Shown here: in pieces, positions 22,983 through 30,480 of the stretch
Layout of the letters: each line of letters starts with the position of its first letter
Numbering within the stretch: the first letter of the stretch is position 1
Assembly: GCA_934552855.1 (NCBI GenBank)
Contig: CAKTEU010000022.1
Span: 1-37,265 of the forward strand
Source of the DNA: an uncultured Eubacteriales bacterium
GTDB taxonomy: Bacteria > Bacillota > Clostridia > Oscillospirales > Acutalibacteraceae
DNA length: 37,265 nucleotides
Reading direction: 5' to 3'
Translations under genes and position numbers: made by a program
The notes under the pieces: generated by a model
What the model was told of the DNA's origin: nothing
Databases searched by the model: none
What the model saw: only the letters and a program-made list of their open reading frames with translations

Positions 22983-23861
22983 TTATTCGGCCGCCGCCTT
23001 TGCCGCTGCGGCTTTTTTTTGCTTTCTTTTCATTTTTGCTTTATAGCTGATAAGATTTGCAAGTGCTTCCTCGTCAGGGCCGTAATCGCCGAGACGAACC
23101 GGATATGCGTTGTAACCGCCGTGAAAATCGCTTCCGCCGGTCATAACAAGCTTGTGCTTTTTTGCTTTCTTTTTGAGATATTCCTGTTGTTCGGGAGTGT
23201 TTTCGGGGTGCCAAACCTCAACGCCGTCAAGGCCGAGCGGTATAAGCTCGTCAAGAAGTTCAAAGTTGTTGTAAAATCCCGGGTGAGCAAGAACGGCAAT
23301 TCCGCCGGCATCATGAATGGCTTCAAGCGTTTCTTCGGGAGAAGGATAGGTTGATTCAACCAAAACGCAGTCTTTTCCGCTCTTTTTGAAAAGGGAATCA
23401 AAAAGTTCACCGAAAATGGTTGTTGTGAAACCGCTTTCCAAAAGTGCCTGCATAATATGCTGCTTATAGATATTTGTTGAGCCGGTTGCGCATTTGACAA
23501 TAAAATCGGTTGTCACCGGATATTTTTGAGTCACCCTTACGGCCATAACTTTTCCTGCGCTTTTTCTGATGAGTGAATTGCGCTTGCAAAGTCCTTCAAG
23601 CCTCTCCGGCCTGTCCGGAAAATAACAAAGCATATGCGCTTTTCCGCCCCGTGTTCGGTCGGTGCAGGTAAGTTCAACCGCCGGAATGACGGTTACACCG
23701 AATCTTTCACCGATAATTTTTGCTCTGATGGTTCCCGCAAGGCAGTCGTGATCGGTGATTGCAAGGGTGGTCACGCCGCTTTTTTTTGCAAGAATGATGA
23801 TGTCGTCAATACCCATGGTTCCGTCAGAAAGCTTGGTATGACAATGTAAATCTGCTGACAA
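22983..23861 (-). CDS. PHP-domain phosphoesterase
   Basis: A 292-aa PHP protein. DLHCHTKLSDGTM (H6, H8) and LAITDHDCLAG supply the first metal ligands; AVLAHPGF and GGSDFHGG supply later ones. The layout is that of the stand-alone YciV/RNase AM-type nucleoside 3',5'-bisphosphate phosphatases. The start is TTG 23861, with AGGAGAG 6-7 nt upstream. The C-terminus is a Lys/Ala-rich tail (KMKRKQKKAAAAKAAAE), unusual for the family. It is first in the string leading to the hydrogenase-like gene. Confidence 0.88.
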   Translation of the reverse strand: MSADLHCHTKLSDGTMGIDDIIILAKKSGVTTLAITDHDCLAGTIRAKIIGERFGVTVIPAVELTCTDRTRGGKAHMLCYFPDRPERLEGLCKRNSLIRKSAGKVMAVRVTQKYPVTTDFIVKCATGSTNIYKQHIMQALLESGFTTTIFGELFDSLFKKSGKDCVLVESTYPSPEETLEAIHDAGGIAVLAHPGFYNNFELLDELIPLGLDGVEVWHPENTPEQQEYLKKKAKKHKLVMTGGSDFHGGYNAYPVRLGDYGPDEEALANLISYKAKMKRKQKKAAAAKAAAE

Positions 23862-23992
23862 AACTAACTCTCCTCTCCCCTTTTTAAAATTCTTGTTTTT
23901 TCAAAATTCTCTCTTTTTTCTGATAATCTTATTGAAATACACAAAACATATGTAAAAAAGGTCAAATTACCGCAATAATACTATATGTATTA
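23862..23992. other. AT-rich leader of the PHP gene
   Basis: About 130 nt between the promoter and the start codon; no clear hairpin or small gene seen. Confidence 0.4.
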
Positions 23993-24020
23993 ATTATATC
24001 ACAATTATTTTGTTTTTCAA
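23993..24020 (-). promoter_or_regulatory. Promoter of the PHP gene string
   Basis: Minus strand TTGAAA (24020-24015), 16-nt spacer ending TGA, TATAAT (23998-23993). Confidence 0.65.
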
Positions 24021-24131
24021 GGGTCTTGAAAAATTTAACATATTGTTAAAACTCGGAAGAAAACAAATCAAAACCTCAAACGGCTTTTTCAACGCAGGAC
24101 GCAAATTCAACACTTAACTTTGCCGCAAAGC

Positions 24132-24173
24132 AAAAAAAGACTGCCGCAACAGGAAAATTCCCGAACGGCAGTC
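24132..24173 (-). terminator. Terminator of pduL
   Basis: Minus strand GACTGCCG (24173-24166) and CGGCAGTC (24146-24139), then seven T. Confidence 0.85.
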
Positions 24174-24196
24174 ATGATTTTTCTTTGTGAAAAAAA

Positions 24197-24769
24197 TTAA
24201 AGAATGTCACCCATAAGACCGGGAGTGCAGCCTGCTGCGTTTGACTCATCGGTATCAATGTGCATTGCAAGCGCATACTTCGGGCTGACTCTCACAACAA
24301 CATCGCCGAAAACGAGCGAACGCTCTGCGGTGTCAACCTTTACCGAAACAACCTGCTTATCCTCAAGGCCGTATTTTTCGGCATCTTCAGGAGTCATATG
24401 TATGTGACGTTTTGCAATGATTACACCGTCTTTGAGTTCAACTTCGCCCTTGGGACCGACAAGCTTGCAGCCTGCGCTGCCTTCAAGGTCGCCGGATTCT
24501 CTTATTGGAGCTTTTACGCCGATTGAACGTGCGTCACCGGCAGAAAGTTCAACCTGGGTTTCCGGTCTTACCGGTCCGAGGATTGAAACGGCGGGAAAGC
24601 TGTTCTTCGGTCCGATAACCTGAACACGCTCTTCACAAGCAAACTGGCCGGGCTGAGAAAGGTCTTTCTTTGCGGTGAGTTCATAGCCTTCGCCGAAAAG
24701 AATGTCAAGAACACGGCGTGAAACGTGAACATGTCGTGCAGAAGTTTCAATTAAAACGGGTTTATTCAT
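24197..24769 (-). CDS. pduL: Phosphate propanoyltransferase/phosphotransacetylase PduL
   Basis: A 190-aa PduL-type phosphotransacylase, which exchanges acyl-CoA and acyl-phosphate. Both His-rich zinc sites are visible: SARHVHVSR near residue 10 and AKRHIHMTPEDA near residue 118; MHIDTDESNAAG is near the end. It lacks an N-terminal encapsulation extension and no microcompartment genes are nearby, so it likely works in the cytosol in acetate or propionate metabolism. GGAGG precedes ATG 24769. It is monocistronic, divergent from the uracil-DNA glycosylase gene. Confidence 0.93.
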   Translation of the reverse strand: MNKPVLIETSARHVHVSRRVLDILFGEGYELTAKKDLSQPGQFACEERVQVIGPKNSFPAVSILGPVRPETQVELSAGDARSIGVKAPIRESGDLEGSAGCKLVGPKGEVELKDGVIIAKRHIHMTPEDAEKYGLEDKQVVSVKVDTAERSLVFGDVVVRVSPKYALAMHIDTDESNAAGCTPGLMGDIL

Positions 24770-24804
24770 AGTGATTTATCCTCCTTGAAAACCATATTCA
24801 ATTC

Positions 24805-24833
24805 ATTTTACAACAAAAGGCCGTGAAATTCAA
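24805..24833 (-). promoter_or_regulatory. Promoter of pduL
   Basis: Minus strand TTGAAT (24833-24828), 17-nt spacer, TAAAAT (24810-24805). Confidence 0.65.
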
Positions 24834-24871
24834 CAATCTTTTTCAAAAAATGTTCCTTTCGGCGAAAAGTG

Positions 24872-24880
24872 TGATATAAT
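24872..24880 (+). promoter_or_regulatory. Extended -10 promoter of the uracil-DNA glycosylase gene
   Basis: TGATATAAT, with TATAAT at 24875-24880. No good -35 box; an extended -10 can act without one. Confidence 0.6.
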
Positions 24881-24946
24881 ATTTGTAATCAAAGCTTGCA
24901 TTGCGGCTTTAATGCCGTTGTTTTTTTTGAAGAAAGGAGCGTCCGT

Positions 24947-25522
24947 ATGCCCGAAACCGAACTTCTTTCCCTTGAAGAGGAATGTCAGGACTGCCAAAAG
25001 TGTCCGCTCGGAAAAACAAGAACCAACCTTGTTTTCGGAACCGGAAACGAAAACGCCGACATTATGTTTGTCGGTGAAGGGCCGGGCGAACAGGAGGATT
25101 TACAGGGACTTCCCTTTGTTGGAAAAAGCGGTCAGCTTCTTGACCTTTATCTTTCGCTTCTTGACCTTGACCGGAACAAAAATGTATACATTGCAAACAT
25201 GATAAAGTGCCGTCCGCCGCATAACCGTGACCCGAAGCCGGAGGAAATCGAACTCTGTTTGCCGCATCTTCGCCGTCAAGTCAAACTGATAAAACCGCAG
25301 ATAATCGTCTGCCTTGGGCGCATTGCGGCGCAAAGACTGATTTCGCCCAAATTCAGAGTGACAAAACAGCACGGAGAATTTTTCAAAAAAGGCGGAATTT
25401 ATATGATGGGAACTTTTCACCCTGCCGCCCTTTTGAGGGACGATTCAAAAAAGAAAGACGCTCTTTTTGATTTTCAATGCCTCAGAAAAAAAATCGAAGA
25501 GCTTTCTGTCAATATATATTGA
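24947..25522 (+). CDS. Uracil-DNA glycosylase, family 4 (Fe-S type)
   Basis: A 191-aa enzyme that removes uracil from DNA in base-excision repair. GEGPGEQEDLQGLPFVGKSG is the motif-1 and uracil-pocket region; FHPAALLR is motif 2. The Fe-S cysteines follow the family-4 pattern: CQDC near residue 13, then KC in MIKCRPP and a fourth 15 residues on (ELCLPHL). A TTG-started frame from 24896 is rejected because AAGGAG lies 7 nt before ATG 24947. The ATG-started form has the usual family length. Confidence 0.93.
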   Translation: MPETELLSLEEECQDCQKCPLGKTRTNLVFGTGNENADIMFVGEGPGEQEDLQGLPFVGKSGQLLDLYLSLLDLDRNKNVYIANMIKCRPPHNRDPKPEEIELCLPHLRRQVKLIKPQIIVCLGRIAAQRLISPKFRVTKQHGEFFKKGGIYMMGTFHPAALLRDDSKKKDALFDFQCLRKKIEELSVNIY

Positions 25523-25646
25523 TATTTTAAAAAACAAAATATTAATTTTTTTCATTGACTTGAACAAAAAGAGAAAATGTGATAATCTTATCTACACATA
25601 CACATAAAGCCGATTTTTTTCGGCCGATTGAAAGGAACAACACCGA

Positions 25647-26195
25647 ATGTTAGAACAGGTTGAAAACAAAATCAAAGAGCTTTCCGCTCAGCAAAAAGAA
25701 GAATATTACAAAAAGAAAGACGCTGACTTGCTTGCATGGGGACTTTCAAGCAAAAGCAACGGAAAAAAAGAGGTTCCGCTCATCATTACCGACGAAGAAT
25801 ACGAAGCGCTTATTGACGCTTCAACCGCCGCCGGAAGCAGCAGCCGCAACCCGATTGCAAACATACTCAATGTGACTTCTGCAATTATTGCCGCACTCGG
25901 GCTTATTGTCGGAATTGTTCTTTTGAAATTCAGTGAAGGACTTGGCTTTGTCTATCTTTCGGCATCAATCATTGCCGGCTGTCTGCTTGCACTGCTTTTC
26001 AGGGGCGTGGGAGAAGCCATTAAAATTTTGCAGCAGCTTCTTGATATGAAGAACTCAGAAAACGCAAAGCGTGCAAGAAGAAGAGCCGCAAAACAATTTC
26101 CGGACGCTCAGCCGGATATGTCGCAAAAATTTTATGCAAACCAGCCGCCTCAGCCTCAGCAGCAGCAACAGGGATATTCGCAGTTCAGAAAGTAA
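25647..26195 (+). CDS. Small membrane protein with Gln-rich tail
   Basis: A 182-aa protein I do not recognise. The N-terminal 75 residues are charged and helical (LEQVENKIKELSAQQKEEYY); two membrane helices follow (about 74-95, NVTSAIIAALGLIVGIVLL; about 97-118, GFVYLSASIIAGCLLALLF); then a basic helix (NAKRARRRAAKQF) and a low-complexity QPPQPQQQQQGY tail. AAAGGA lies 10 nt before ATG. No partner gene is adjacent. A TTGACT at 25555 lacks a well-spaced -10. A membrane-associated scaffold is possible but unproven. Confidence 0.75.
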   Translation: MLEQVENKIKELSAQQKEEYYKKKDADLLAWGLSSKSNGKKEVPLIITDEEYEALIDASTAAGSSSRNPIANILNVTSAIIAALGLIVGIVLLKFSEGLGFVYLSASIIAGCLLALLFRGVGEAIKILQQLLDMKNSENAKRARRRAAKQFPDAQPDMSQKFYANQPPQPQQQQQGYSQFRK

Positions 26196-26200
26196 TCAAA

Positions 26201-26309
26201 GCTGTCGGATTCAGATTCAGAACAAAGGGGCTGTCGGATTTAGATGCAGAAAGCGTTTTCTTTACCCCGAAGCTGTATATTGATACTGCGAGCGGGTAAA
26301 AAAACGCTT
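26201..26309. repeat. 29-bp-spaced direct repeat followed by a long inverted repeat
   Basis: GCTGTCGGATTCAGATTCAG (26201) recurs as GCTGTCGGATTTAGATGCAG (26230). Then AAGCGTTTTCTTTACCC (26251-26267) pairs with GGGTAAAAAAACGCTT (26294-26309) to form a 16-bp hairpin with no T-run. Confidence 0.7.
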
Positions 26310-26349
26310 AAAAGAGTAAAAATAATTTTCATTTGGATTTAAAAATGAA

Positions 26350-26402
26350 GCTGTAATTCACGGTATACTTTCTTTTTGACGGCATCCGTAAATTATATTT
26401 TT
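26350..26402. terminator. Hairpin of unit 1, decayed terminator
   Basis: TGTAATTCACGG (26352-26363) pairs with CCGTAAATTATA (26386-26397), followed by TTTTTAATTTT. Confidence 0.5.
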
Positions 26403-26460
26403 AATTTTGTCTTTTTACTCTTTGTTCTGCGCTAAATGCGACAGTCCCAAAATTAAAAAC

Positions 26461-26526
26461 AAAGCTATAATTCACGGTACACTTTCTTTTTGACGGTATC
26501 CGTAAATTATAGCTTTTTTATTTTTA
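26461..26526. terminator. Bidirectional terminator of the phage cassette (unit 2)
   Basis: AAAGCTATAATTCACGG (26461-26477) pairs with CCGTAAATTATAGCTTT (26500-26516) with one mismatch. TTTTTTATTTTT follows on plus, and TTTGTTTTTAATTTT on minus. It lies 60 nt beyond the last phage stop codon. Confidence 0.8.
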
Positions 26527-26585
26527 CTTTACCCTTTGTTCTGCGATAAATGAGGCAATCACTTTTCTTTTTTTTGCGGATATGT

Positions 26586-27353
26586 TTACCTTATCGCAAT
26601 GTAAGCGTAATTAAGCAAAAGGTCATTGAGTTCGCATATCGCACCGTTTGACTTGACGGAAATCGAACCGCTGATTTTAAACCCCGTTGCCGTGAGAGTG
26701 ATGCCTCTTGTGTTCGCCCCCGTTCCGCAAACGGCAAAACGGTAATGAACTTCGTTATTGAGCGCATCAAAGGCAAAAAGCTGACTGCCCACTTCATAAA
26801 GAACAAGAAGCTTCGGCCTGAAGCCGAGTTCAATTTCGTTATCGGTGTCTCCCGTTCCGACATAGCGACCCGTAACAACCGGCTGACTGACAAACGCTTT
26901 TTCGTTTTCCGAAAGATGACGGCTGTTGTCTGTGACATGGGTTTTGCACATGAAGGTTGAATACGGAAGAAGAACGCTTTCCCCAACGTCATACGCCGGG
27001 CAGGATTCATAACGAAAGAAAAGCGTACACGGAATTTTAACCGCTTTTGCGTCGTCGTCAAGGTTTGCTTTTTCAAGCTTGTAGCCGGTCATGTCTCCGG
27101 CAAAAATGTCGCAAAGCCTGTCAAGAACGGCTTCCGCCTTTGCAATCGTTTCCTCTGCCGCAAGATTTGCCGGGGAGTAACAATTCATTGAAATGCTGAT
27201 TTTGTTGAGCCTGCAGCATTTTTCGGTTTCGTCATAGTAATGCGAAACGTTGTTTTCACCCGTCATGAACGAAAGATAGGTCTTTTTTATCGGCGCACGA
27301 ACCCGTGAACCGGAATAGGAAAGAACGGCTTCAACGCCTTCAATGTCCGTCAT
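26586..27353 (-). CDS. Phage neck/tail-completion-like protein fused to a tail-fibre-tip-like domain
   Basis: At least 255 aa. The N-terminal 140 residues resemble phage neck or tail-terminator proteins in position and character (TDIEGVEAVLSYSGSRVRAP, then LNKISISMNCYSP). The C-terminal 105 residues have the pattern of small tail-fibre tip domains: GRYVGTGDTDNEIELGFRPK, LTATGFKISGSI and a terminal LLNYAYIAIR. ATG 27353 has no ribosome site; the frame is open upstream and an AAGGGGG site lies 7 nt before ATA (27404-27402), which overlaps the previous stop as ATAA, so the true start may be there (272 aa). It is the last gene of the cassette, before a terminator. No tail gene follows. Confidence 0.6.
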   Translation of the reverse strand: MTDIEGVEAVLSYSGSRVRAPIKKTYLSFMTGENNVSHYYDETEKCCRLNKISISMNCYSPANLAAEETIAKAEAVLDRLCDIFAGDMTGYKLEKANLDDDAKAVKIPCTLFFRYESCPAYDVGESVLLPYSTFMCKTHVTDNSRHLSENEKAFVSQPVVTGRYVGTGDTDNEIELGFRPKLLVLYEVGSQLFAFDALNNEVHYRFAVCGTGANTRGITLTATGFKISGSISVKSNGAICELNDLLLNYAYIAIR

Positions 27354-27400
27354 TTCGGTGTTTATTTTTGAAACAATGTTTGAAACGAGCGTATCGGTTT

Positions 27401-27751
27401 TTATTCGTATTCCCCCTTATTCTGATGAACAACCGCCCAATAATAAATCGGTTCGTCCTTAAAATAGATTTTTTCGCAGTGGTCAACGCTGAAATCTTCA
27501 TCGCCGAAACGCAAAAAAACATCAAGTCCGTTGACTGTTTCAAGCGGAACCGTTACCGGACAAATCAAAAGGAATTTTGTCAAAACGTCGTATCCGAGTT
27601 CCGTTGTGATTACGCTGAGATACATTTTGTTTTTATATCTGAGCGGCTGAAAAAAGCCACGAAACGGCGTTGTTGCTCCGTTCTTTTCGATTGAAAGCGT
27701 CTGACCGTATTTTTCAATGAATTTTGAAGCGTTTTTATGCGTTTGCCGCAA
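27401..27751 (-). CDS. Phage head-closure/stopper-like protein
   Basis: A 116-aa protein placed where head-closure (stopper) genes lie, after the gp6-like connector. It is beta-rich: NGATTPFRGFFQPLRYKNKM followed by TELGYDVLTKFLLICPVTVP, ending HCEKIYFKDEPIYYWAVVHQ. An ATG at 27787 is in frame but lacks a ribosome site; AAGGGGG lies 7-8 nt before TTG 27751, which is preferred. That start lies inside the connector gene, an overlap of 17 bp. The call rests on gene order and size, not on a motif. Confidence 0.6.
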   Translation of the reverse strand: MRQTHKNASKFIEKYGQTLSIEKNGATTPFRGFFQPLRYKNKMYLSVITTELGYDVLTKFLLICPVTVPLETVNGLDVFLRFGDEDFSVDHCEKIYFKDEPIYYWAVVHQNKGEYE

Positions 27752-28103
27752 AGTAAAAGCCCCCTTTGTCCTTAAGAATATCTGCATTTTTCAAAAACAC
27801 TTCGTCACGCACCTTTTTTTCAATCATAAATTCCTTTTCAAGGTCACGTTCAATGGTCATGTCGCCGGCCTTATAGCTTTTGAATCTGTCCGGAGCGGAA
27901 AGCATTTTGTGAAAAACTTCAAGCCTTGCCTGAGCCGCCGCAACCGCCGCAATTTGCGGCAGGTTGCAGTCAACATCATCTTTAAGAAGACTTTGAACAA
28001 AAGTGAGTGCCCTTTTGCAAACCGGCAAAAGCTCGCTTATCGAAACGTCTTCAAGGTCGGCGTACTCTTTAAGGATTGCGCAGACCTCTGTCGGTTCAAT
28101 CAC
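27735..28103 (-). CDS. Phage head-tail connector (gp6-like)
   Basis: A 122-aa helical protein in the position of HK97 gp6/SPP1 gp15-type adaptors, directly after the major capsid gene. It begins IEPTEVCAILKEYADLEDVS, followed by helices rich in Ala and Leu (LPQIAAVAAAQARLEVFHKM), typical of these connectors. The start is GTG 28103 with GGGGGG upstream. The start lies 18 nt after the capsid stop. Its presence with portal and stopper-like genes means a full neck could assemble even though no tail genes follow. Confidence 0.68.
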   Translation of the reverse strand: MIEPTEVCAILKEYADLEDVSISELLPVCKRALTFVQSLLKDDVDCNLPQIAAVAAAQARLEVFHKMLSAPDRFKSYKAGDMTIERDLEKEFMIEKKVRDEVFLKNADILKDKGGFYFAANA

Positions 28104-28121
28104 AAGATCACCCCCCGTTTA

Positions 28122-29129
28122 TCAAAGCGAAAGCGACTTTGAAGCCGGAGTATAGATTTTTGCAAAACCGGCAATGCTTGTGATTGCCGCACGCTCAAGC
28201 TGGCGGTCAATGAGCTTGTCAAATTCGGTTGAAACGCCGCCGGCGGTAACAAGTTCAAGCGCACAATTTTTGTCAAGACCGATGAGTGTGTCGGACTCAA
28301 CCGCAGAGCTTTTGAGAAGCTCCGCACCGAAAGGAGTTACAAGGTTTCCGCTTGCGTGAAAGTTAAGTCCCGCCGCAGCATCACGAAATTCGGTAAGCTT
28401 GAGAAGCTTTGCCGCCATTGACGGAGAAGCGATGATGCTGTTTAGCGTATACGGGTCAAAGCTGTTCCAAAAATCAACAAGGTCGCCGTATGTGAGCGTG
28501 CCTTCGGTTGAAACCTTTGTTTGAGTGATTGCGTTGCTGTTTCCGTCGCCGTTCACAAGCACGTCAACTGCGTCCTTAAGCTGGCTTTTTGCAATGTATG
28601 CACCGATTTGACGGAGAGTAACGGTGAAAAGGTCAAGACGCTGAAAACGAATTGCTTCGTATGACGCAACAAGCATTCTTCCCCTTTTGTGAAGCTTGAC
28701 AAGGTTTTCCTGAGTTTTGACTTCCGTTTGCGGAATTGCCGCTCCTTCCGAAACGACCTTAAGGCTTTTTTCCTCTTCCGATGTTACGGAAGTGATTGTT
28801 CTGTAATCAAGAGCGTCAACAGCGGTTGTTGTTGCAACGATTTTTTGAAGAATATCGTTTTCCTCAATGCCGGCGTTTACCGCTCTGCTGACATATTCGG
28901 GAAAAAGAGCCGCACTGTCAGAGGTTTTGAAAAACTTTTCAACTCTGTCGCTGCCCTTGCCGCTCACTCTGATTGAAAAACGCTTAAGCTGGCGTTCATA
29001 AGCGTCAAGTCCTTCAAGCTGTGTTCCGATATAGTTTTCCGAAGGGTCAAGCTCTTCAAGTGCATCGGTAAAGCTTTTTCCCGTTGTATAAAGTCCCTTT
29101 TCAAGTTTGATGTTTTCATATACTGCCAT
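28122..29129 (-). CDS. Phage major capsid protein (HK97 fold)
   Basis: A 335-aa capsid protein. The N-terminal 90 residues (LYTTGKSFTDALEELDPSEN and RFSIRVSGKGSDRVEKFF) precede the core: SVTSEEEKSLKVVSEGAAIP, KLHKRGRMLVASYEAIRFQR, a spine-helix region, and GLNFHASGNLVTPFGAELL with a terminal LIDRQLERAAITSIAGFAKI as in many HK97-fold proteins. AGGAGG precedes ATG. It is too long, and in the wrong company, to be an encapsulin: terminase, portal and protease genes are all adjacent. The frame is intact. Codon use matches neighbouring chromosomal genes. Confidence 0.85.
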   Translation of the reverse strand: MAVYENIKLEKGLYTTGKSFTDALEELDPSENYIGTQLEGLDAYERQLKRFSIRVSGKGSDRVEKFFKTSDSAALFPEYVSRAVNAGIEENDILQKIVATTTAVDALDYRTITSVTSEEEKSLKVVSEGAAIPQTEVKTQENLVKLHKRGRMLVASYEAIRFQRLDLFTVTLRQIGAYIAKSQLKDAVDVLVNGDGNSNAITQTKVSTEGTLTYGDLVDFWNSFDPYTLNSIIASPSMAAKLLKLTEFRDAAAGLNFHASGNLVTPFGAELLKSSAVESDTLIGLDKNCALELVTAGGVSTEFDKLIDRQLERAAITSIAGFAKIYTPASKSLSL

Positions 29130-29149
29130 AAATTTTATCCTCCTTAAAA

Positions 29150-29491
29150 TTAAAGAATCACGCCGATTGTGGTGCTTTCGGTGTCAACGTCGGTAACAAG
29201 AAGCGTTCTTCCGCCGCTTGTTACGGTTTTTACGCCGCCGTTTCCGTCCGCAGCAAGCTGTGCAAAGCCAACCGCCGGTGCGGTTCCCGAATAAGAAAGC
29301 CTTGTGTATCCGCAAAGCTGAACCGAAACATAACTGCCTCTTTTATCGGTGCAAACGCCGCAAAAAGCCGCATTTGCCGCCGCTTTTGAAACTGTCATGT
29401 TGCCGCTTATCGAAACAACGTTGCCCTTTGAAGCGTCCGAAGAAGAAAACGTTGCCGCAAGTGCGTTAAATCCGTTGAGTGAAGTGTTCAT
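29150..29491 (-). CDS. Phage head decoration-like protein
   Basis: A 113-aa protein of Gly, Ser, Ala and Val, beta-rich (NVVSISGNMTVSKAAANAAF, YVSVQLCGYTRLSYSGTAP, GGRTLLVTDVDTESTTIGVI), lying between protease/scaffold and capsid genes where decoration proteins (DUF2190- or HK97-decoration-like) are found. AAGGAG precedes ATG 29491. Spacing to both neighbours is about 20 nt. The assignment rests on position and composition. Confidence 0.65.
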   Translation of the reverse strand: MNTSLNGFNALAATFSSSDASKGNVVSISGNMTVSKAAANAAFCGVCTDKRGSYVSVQLCGYTRLSYSGTAPAVGFAQLAADGNGGVKTVTSGGRTLLVTDVDTESTTIGVIL

Positions 29492-29511
29492 TTTTTAATC
29501 TCCTTTTTTAT

Positions 29512-30480
29512 TTAAATTTTAAAAGCTGTGTTGTCTGTTTTTTTCTTTTCGTCAAACGGTTTAAGCTGGGGTTCCGGCGGAAAAGCTTTTCCCGCCTGCT
29601 TTTTAAGTCCGTTTGAAAGCTCTTTAAGCTCACCGATATCCATGTTTTCAAAGCCTTTTGCAAAGGTCTTTCGGTTGATGTCCGGCATCACAATGTGAGC
29701 ATACTTTTCAATTTCAAAAAGCAATTCACTGCGATAAAGCTTTGTTTCATTTGCCTGCTTTTCAAGCGAAGCAATGTAATTTTTAAGCGTTTCAACCTGT
29801 TCGGACGAAAGGTTCAGCGGTGAATTTGCGCTTTTGATGATTTCAATTGTGTTTTCCGTGAAAAATTCCTCCTTTTTAAAACTTTTTGTAACTCCGGCAG
29901 CCCTTTGCGCCGGAACGGCAACAAACGACCATTCATAAGCATCGGTCGCATTTTTGAGAACGGCAAAACAAAGTGAACCGGAATAGCTTTTTCCTCTGAT
30001 GTGTTCGCATTTTCCCTTTCTCATGTCTGCGCCGCAAATTGAACAAACGGCATCGCTGACACTGCAGCTTACGCTGACCTCTTTTTTAATTCCGCCTTCA
30101 ATTTCCTCAATCAAACTTTCGTTGTCCTTGGTTCTTATCATGTATGCTCTTGCTTTAAGAACACTGTAGTTTTCGCCGCAAGCGGTCTTTTTTGCTTTGT
30201 CGGTTTCAACCCACGCCTTGAAAATTCTTGCCGTTTGAAGCGAGCTTCTGGCGTTGTGGTCAAAAATTCCCGTCTTTCCCTCAAACAAAACCGCAAGCTC
30301 ACCCAAAGCAGAAAGCGAAAAGCATTCAAAGTCCCTGTCAACCTCGTTGTCGCAAAGGTTGAGCGAAAAAACATAGACATTTTCCTTTGAAAGCTCTTTG
30401 CGTGTGTAAGTGTTGATGAGTGCAAGTTCTTCCTCGCTCACCAGTGAAGAAGTGTTTTCCTCGTTAATTTTTGTTTTCAT
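29512..30480 (-). CDS. Phage prohead protease fused to scaffold, with internal zinc-ribbon-like motif
   Basis: A 322-aa protein. Residues about 35-190 look like an HK97-type (S78) prohead protease: VYVFSLNLCDNEVDRDFECF, a likely catalytic His in GKTGIFDHNARSS and a likely catalytic Ser in KKEVSVSCSVSDA. Between these and the end of the protease domain sits CSICGADMRKGKCEH, a CxxC...CxH metal-site candidate. Residues about 200-322 are charged coiled helix (QVETLKNYIASLEKQANETK), as in scaffold domains. A GTG at 30489 is in frame, but GGAGG 8 nt before ATG 30480 decides the start. It overlaps the portal gene by 17 bp. Confidence 0.72.
   Translation of the reverse strand: MKTKINEENTSSLVSEEELALINTYTRKELSKENVYVFSLNLCDNEVDRDFECFSLSALGELAVLFEGKTGIFDHNARSSLQTARIFKAWVETDKAKKTACGENYSVLKARAYMIRTKDNESLIEEIEGGIKKEVSVSCSVSDAVCSICGADMRKGKCEHIRGKSYSGSLCFAVLKNATDAYEWSFVAVPAQRAAGVTKSFKKEEFFTENTIEIIKSANSPLNLSSEQVETLKNYIASLEKQANETKLYRSELLFEIEKYAHIVMPDINRKTFAKGFENMDIGELKELSNGLKKQAGKAFPPEPQLKPFDEKKKTDNTAFKI

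Larger units (their letters stand above)
26339..26560. repeat. Tandem duplication of a 114-bp hairpin-bearing unit
   Basis: Unit 1 (26339-26446) and unit 2 (26454-26560) align through GCTGTAATTCACGGTATACT / GCTATAATTCACGGTACACT, the shared CTTTCTTTTTGACGG and TCTTTGTTCTGCG/CCTTTGTTCTGCG segments. Confidence 0.8.

Noticed and set aside
24197..24769. Bacterial microcompartment locus suggested by pduL
   Set aside because: No shell proteins or signature enzymes are nearby and PduL lacks an encapsulation extension.
26201..26560. Phage attachment sites (attL/attR) around the head cassette
   Set aside because: I found no direct repeat shared between 26200-26580 and 33400-34100 long enough to be an att core, and no integrase or tRNA gene is present.
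28122..29129. Encapsulin nanocompartment shell instead of a phage capsid
   Set aside because: At 335 aa with terminase, portal, protease and connector genes in order around it, a phage capsid is far more likely, and no cargo enzyme is encoded.
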